DNA from: Anaeramoeba flamelloides
Taxonomy: Eukaryota; Metamonada; Anaeramoebidae
DNA: 64,000 nt
Direction of reading: 5' to 3'
NCBI GenBank assembly: GCA_027625915.1
Contig: JANTQA010000033.1
Coordinates: forward strand, 7,936,001 to 8,000,000
Shown here: positions 60,636 through 64,000 of the stretch, piece by piece
How the letters are laid out: every line of letters begins with the position of its first letter
How positions within the stretch are numbered: position 1 is the stretch's first letter
The notes under the pieces: model-generated
Databases searched by the model: none
What the model saw: only the letters and a program-made list of their open reading frames with translations
What the model was told of the DNA's origin: nothing
Program-made: the position numbers and the translations under genes

Positions 60636-60941
60636 AATAAATGACCCATGTTGCATTTGGATTTTGAATTGTATATGTATTGTTTTGATGTTTTTCCCCT
60701 CATAACGAAAAGTTTACAAATTAATCATGTTTACTTTTTTTTATTTTTTCCACAGTATTTTGTTAAAAAATTAAATGAAAATGAAAATTTAAAAATGTTA
60801 TCCTTCGGAAAAATACTCAAAAAATCTTTAATCTGGTTAATCAAAATTACGAAATTTATTATTCTTGTCGAGAATTTTTCATCAAAGCTCTTATGGTTAG
60901 AAAACTTAAGGTAATAAAGAAAAAATGAAAATAAAAAAATA

Positions 60942-61138
60942 CAGTCAGTTTCACTTTTAAGGCACAAACTTTCAACGAAATTTAAGGCACAAAAAAATCT
61001 CAAATTAAAGCATAATTTTTTGGAATTTTAATTTTCACAAATTATTTTACTAGAATTTGAATTTTGTGCCTTAATTTAAGATTTTTATTGTGCCTTAAAT
61101 TTCGTAGAAAGTTTGTGCCTTAAAAGTGAAACTGACTG
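60942..61138. mobile_element. 197-bp TA-flanked MITE (J)
   Basis: Ends are perfect inverted copies (CAGTCAGTTTCACTTTTAAG at left, its complement at right) with arms of about 80 bp. TA is on both sides (60940-60941 and 61139-61140), a typical Tc1/mariner target duplication. Each arm contains two to three spaced copies of TTTAAGGCACAAA. No ORF. Confidence 0.9.
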
Positions 61139-61140
61139 TA

Positions 61141-61950
61141 GAAAATAAAAAAATTCCTAAAATTGTAAAAAAATATACAAATTCGGGTACATAGTGTCCC
61201 ACTTTTTGGAGTCGTGGAATACCAATTTATTAATCACAGTTTGTGGAATCTTATAATGAATAATCTTTCTATCGGGTTTTTACTCCTCCTGTTTCAGGAC
61301 GTGGATAATTTTTAATTTGGTCATTTAAATGAAGTAATATTTTTTTTACTTTAATGTTTTAATTAGTTTTCTTCTTCTCTTTTTTTATTTAGTAAATTTT
61401 CTTTGATTACTCCTTTCTCACAATAAATAAATAAATGAAAATGAAAATTTAGAAAGAAGTAACAGATGAATAAATGAAAAAATTGATTTCAATTATGAAA
61501 AAAAGTCCAGATATTGTAATAAAAATGGAATTGAATATTGGGTTTTATTAATTTTTTAAAAATTTCTATTTTTTATGTAATGCTTATTTCAAAATAAATA
61601 ATACAATTTTTTTTAATTGTTTTTTTTTACTTTTTTTTATTTTATTTTTAGACAAAAAACAAATAATATTGAGTCTAAGCTAAATTTCAAAAATTGGGTC
61701 ATCATTAGTATTTTCTAAATTATTGGTAAATGTGTTGCGTTAACCAAATATTCTGAACCCAATATCATTTAAAAGTTATTATTGAATATTTAATATCAAG
61801 ATACAATCTTCTTTTAATGAAAATTTCCCAAAGTTTAATTTATTTTTTTGCAATTTTTCTTTCAAAATGATTCCATATTTTTATTTTTATGTTGAATGAA
61901 CAAGAACATTTTTGAAAACCGTTAATATTCAAGAGATGAGATTAATTAAC
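61141..61950. other. AT-rich spacer, nothing recognised
   Basis: No ORF or shared repeat recognised. Confidence 0.4.
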
Positions 61951-61951
61951 A

Positions 61952-62224
61952 TTGGAGAAAGGGGTTGTAAAATTCAAAGAAAGTAAAACACCCAAGAAGT
62001 GTTTGCTTCGAAAACAACTATCAACCAAATTTGCTTTAATGGGTTACAATGGTTCCTTGAAAAGTGAAGAAATAGCGAGATCAAATAAGATCTTCTTTTC
62101 TCTTTCATTTGGATACAATGTGATGAATGTGATCGTATTCATTTTATCTTTGTTGTACATTCAAAAAATTGGTTTTGTTTTCGTTTTCTTTTCTTTTTCT
62201 TTTTCTTTTTCTTTCTTTTGTTGA
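61952..62224. other. Compositionally gene-like patch, strand unclear
   Basis: Base composition between 61952 and 62160 is less AT-biased than the flanks. The plus strand reads MGYNGSLKSEEIARSNKIFF (ATG ~62039) into a hydrophobic segment NVMNVIVFILSLLYI. The minus strand reads a 38-codon frame with TLYPNEREKKILFDLAISSL. Either could be an exon, or neither. No family is recognised and no splice partners could be fixed. Confidence 0.2.
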
Positions 62225-62380
62225 GATTCTTTTTATCTTGATAAAGGTATCAAGGAAAGTTTTGGTTGATATCAAATGGGTAAATAGTAAAAATCTGATA
62301 ACTCTGAAGGAAAGTTGTTTCAAAAGGTTCTTGGAAGCAATGGTGAATCTTAAATGGATAATTTTAAGATGAAAAATCAT

Positions 62381-63177
62381 TTCAAAAATAGGGTCAGATT
62401 TATTTTTTTTCTTTATGGGTTTCTTTTCTCTATTCTTTTATTAGAAATAATAATTAAAACAGAAAAGGGTGTTTTAGACAGTTATTTTTAAGTTTTAAGT
62501 TCTGATTTTTCTGGGTTGAGTTTTGGTATTCACTAAATGAGAAACTACAATTTTTTTTCAATCAAAAATTTGCCCCTATTTTTGAAATTAAGCTTAGAAC
62601 TTAATATTTAAATAGAAATTTTTATATTTCAATAGATAACTTCAATTATTACAAATATTTTTCTTTAAAATTTGATTTTTAATGGGCCATTGATTTTGAA
62701 ATAGAGTTTACTTGCTTCCTTAAGTGATATTCGAGAATTAAAACCTGAAAAATAAATCTTCTCTCAAAAAATTTAATAATATTTTTTTTATTTATATTGT
62801 TAATTAATTATTTTTTGTTCTATGGGACATCCAAATGATATAGAATAGTCAGTATTTCGATTAGCTAGTATGAATCCAATTTGACATTTCTTATAGAATT
62901 CATTAAATAAGATTTTTTTCTTCAAAAATTGTATTTTGGTAGTCACAAAATTTTTACTTAGTTTTTACATAATTCCCATCTTTTCCTCTTATTGGCCTAT
63001 CTTTAAACAATATTAAATTTTCATTGACAATCACATATTTTCTTTTACCAATAATCAACTTTTCGTTCATAGAAACTAATAATTTCAGATAACCACAAGT
63101 TTTAGAATATAGTTTCATCACTAAATTTTAAAAACCATTTTTTTACTTTTTCTCTAGCTGTAAGTAAATTGTTAGTT
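62381..63177. other. 5' flank of the edge gene, nothing recognised
   Basis: AT-rich with no shared repeat. A TTTTTCTCTAG at ~63147-63157 just before the start could be a splice acceptor if there is an upstream non-coding or coding exon. Confidence 0.4.
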
Positions 63178-64000
63178 ATGTCAAATCACAACGGGAATTC
63201 AACACAAACAAAAACAAAGAAAAAGAACAATAAAAATGTGTATCAAAGAACAAGATATAATAACCAAAACACACAAACAAGAAACTATAACAAAAACCGA
63301 GAATCACTATCAAAAAAAAAAAACAACAAATCTGGATCCTTTCGCAAACTTCCCTCGAAATATCAAAGAAGTTCTTCAGGTTCTGATTTTAGTTCAATTT
63401 CTGATTCATTTTCATTTTCCAATTCTGATTCCTTTTCTTCATCAGATTCAAACGAAGAAATTGAGAATATAATTTCGGAAAGTGTTACTAATTTATCGAA
63501 GAATAGTGATAGGAAAAGAAAAAGAAGAAGTAAAAAAGGAAAAAGTACAAATCTCAAAGGAAAAAATAAATTGAATAAAAAAGACAAACAAAAAGAAAAA
63601 GCAAATGCTATGAGTATCAAATTTAATCAAATAAATAAACTCAAACCAAACAGTACTTTTTATCAACCCTCTAGGATTGAACATTTTTTTCAAGAAGATC
63701 CAGAAATGATCAAAACTTATCTTGGAAAATTCTTTCAAGAAAACCCGAAAACCCGCGATTATGTGACTTTTTTAAAACAAGGCTTTGCAATCTCAGAAAA
63801 ATTATCAATGTCTTTATTATTCTTATTACAAAAAGAAACTTCTTCAGAAGACAGACTGTTTGCTCAAGATCGATCATTAAATAAATTAAGCAACAAAAAG
63901 CAAAATGAAAAGAAAAAAGAAAATACAAACGAAAAGAATGATGAAAATGAAAAAAAAATTCAAAACAACTCTGAAACAAAAAGGATTGACAAAATCAAAA
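63178..64000 (+). CDS. Unrecognised Lys/Ser-rich protein, 5' part only
   Basis: Open from ATG 63178 to the window edge (274 codons). The first ~150 residues are low complexity: Asn/Gln/Lys, then a Ser/Asp/Phe patch (SSSGSDFSSISDSFSFSN), an acidic NEEIENIISE, and a basic patch (RKRKRRSKKGK) that looks like a nuclear localisation signal. Residues ~165-235 look folded and helical: FYQPSRIEHFFQEDPEMIKT, GKFFQENPKTRDYVTFLKQ, FAISEKLSMSLLFLLQKETS. A second charged low-complexity stretch then runs off the edge. It does not contain repeats of the window and its composition is that of a host gene. I do not recognise the family. Confidence 0.65.
   Translation, partial: MSNHNGNSTQTKTKKKNNKNVYQRTRYNNQNTQTRNYNKNRESLSKKKNNKSGSFRKLPSKYQRSSSGSDFSSISDSFSFSNSDSFSSSDSNEEIENIISESVTNLSKNSDRKRKRRSKKGKSTNLKGKNKLNKKDKQKEKANAMSIKFNQINKLKPNSTFYQPSRIEHFFQEDPEMIKTYLGKFFQENPKTRDYVTFLKQGFAISEKLSMSLLFLLQKETSSEDRLFAQDRSLNKLSNKKQNEKKKENTNEKNDENEKKIQNNSETKRIDKIK

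Noticed and set aside
1-64000. tRNA genes, rRNA genes, LTR retroelements, viral elements, bacterial-type operons
   Set aside because: Scanned by eye on both strands; no tRNA-like box pairs, no rRNA stretches, no protease-integrase or capsid-type coding, and no Shine-Dalgarno-led gene strings were found.

Overview
The window is extremely AT-rich eukaryotic nuclear DNA. It holds intron-bearing protein genes with GT-AG introns, TAA/TAG stops read as stops, and long Lys, Asn, Ser, Gln and Glu/Lys runs inside otherwise conserved proteins. The style suggests a free-living amoeboid protist; an Anaeramoeba-like metamonad or an amoebozoan are my guesses, and I cannot place it more closely. No rRNA, tRNA, CRISPR array, LTR element or bacterial-type operon was seen.

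Seven genes are supported, plus one that runs off the right edge. From left to right: a giant Furry/MOR2/Tao3-type scaffold gene (minus, 2017-11211); a single-pass membrane glycosyltransferase of the GT4 type (plus, 17460-27065, three exons, two huge introns); a ChAPs/exomer-type TPR protein (minus, 29304-32426); ribosomal protein eS19 (minus, 39612-40346); the TOR-complex WD40 protein LST8 (minus, 43062-44582); a minimal B-box zinc-finger protein (minus, 45484-45888); proteasome subunit alpha-7/PSMA3 (minus, 54211-58181, three exons); and the 5' part of an unrecognised Lys/Ser-rich protein (plus, 63178 to the edge). Splice sites were set by hand from reading phase and, for the conserved proteins, from the continuity of the family sequence.

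The long gaps and the large introns are filled with short non-autonomous mobile elements. At least eight families can be told apart by comparing parts of the window: (A) 555-bp foldback elements with ~200-bp inverted repeats and TTAA flanks; (L) a larger TTAA-flanked element that abuts an A copy; (B) elements ending in a CCAAAAATTTGGACACA-type inverted repeat; (C) elements with a Tc1/mariner-like TIR; (F/G) elements whose TIRs sit directly against TA microsatellites; (J) a 197-bp TA-flanked element; (K) a ~490-bp element with ~65-bp TIRs; and the D and E dispersed repeats with unclear ends. There is one 5'-truncated LINE with reverse-transcriptase motifs nested in an A copy, a second LINE 3' fragment, and two short elements that carry the same 3' tail as the LINE.

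The genes are housekeeping or membrane/secretion functions and show no sign of working as one cluster. Furry (cell polarity), LST8 (TOR signalling) and ChAPs (Golgi-to-surface sorting) are linked only loosely through growth and membrane traffic. The most unusual items are the predicted membrane-anchored VWD-like + GT4 fusion with element-stuffed introns, the two reading-frame switches in the Furry gene that fall exactly on 33-35-base homopolymers, and the dense ecology of nested MITE-like elements.
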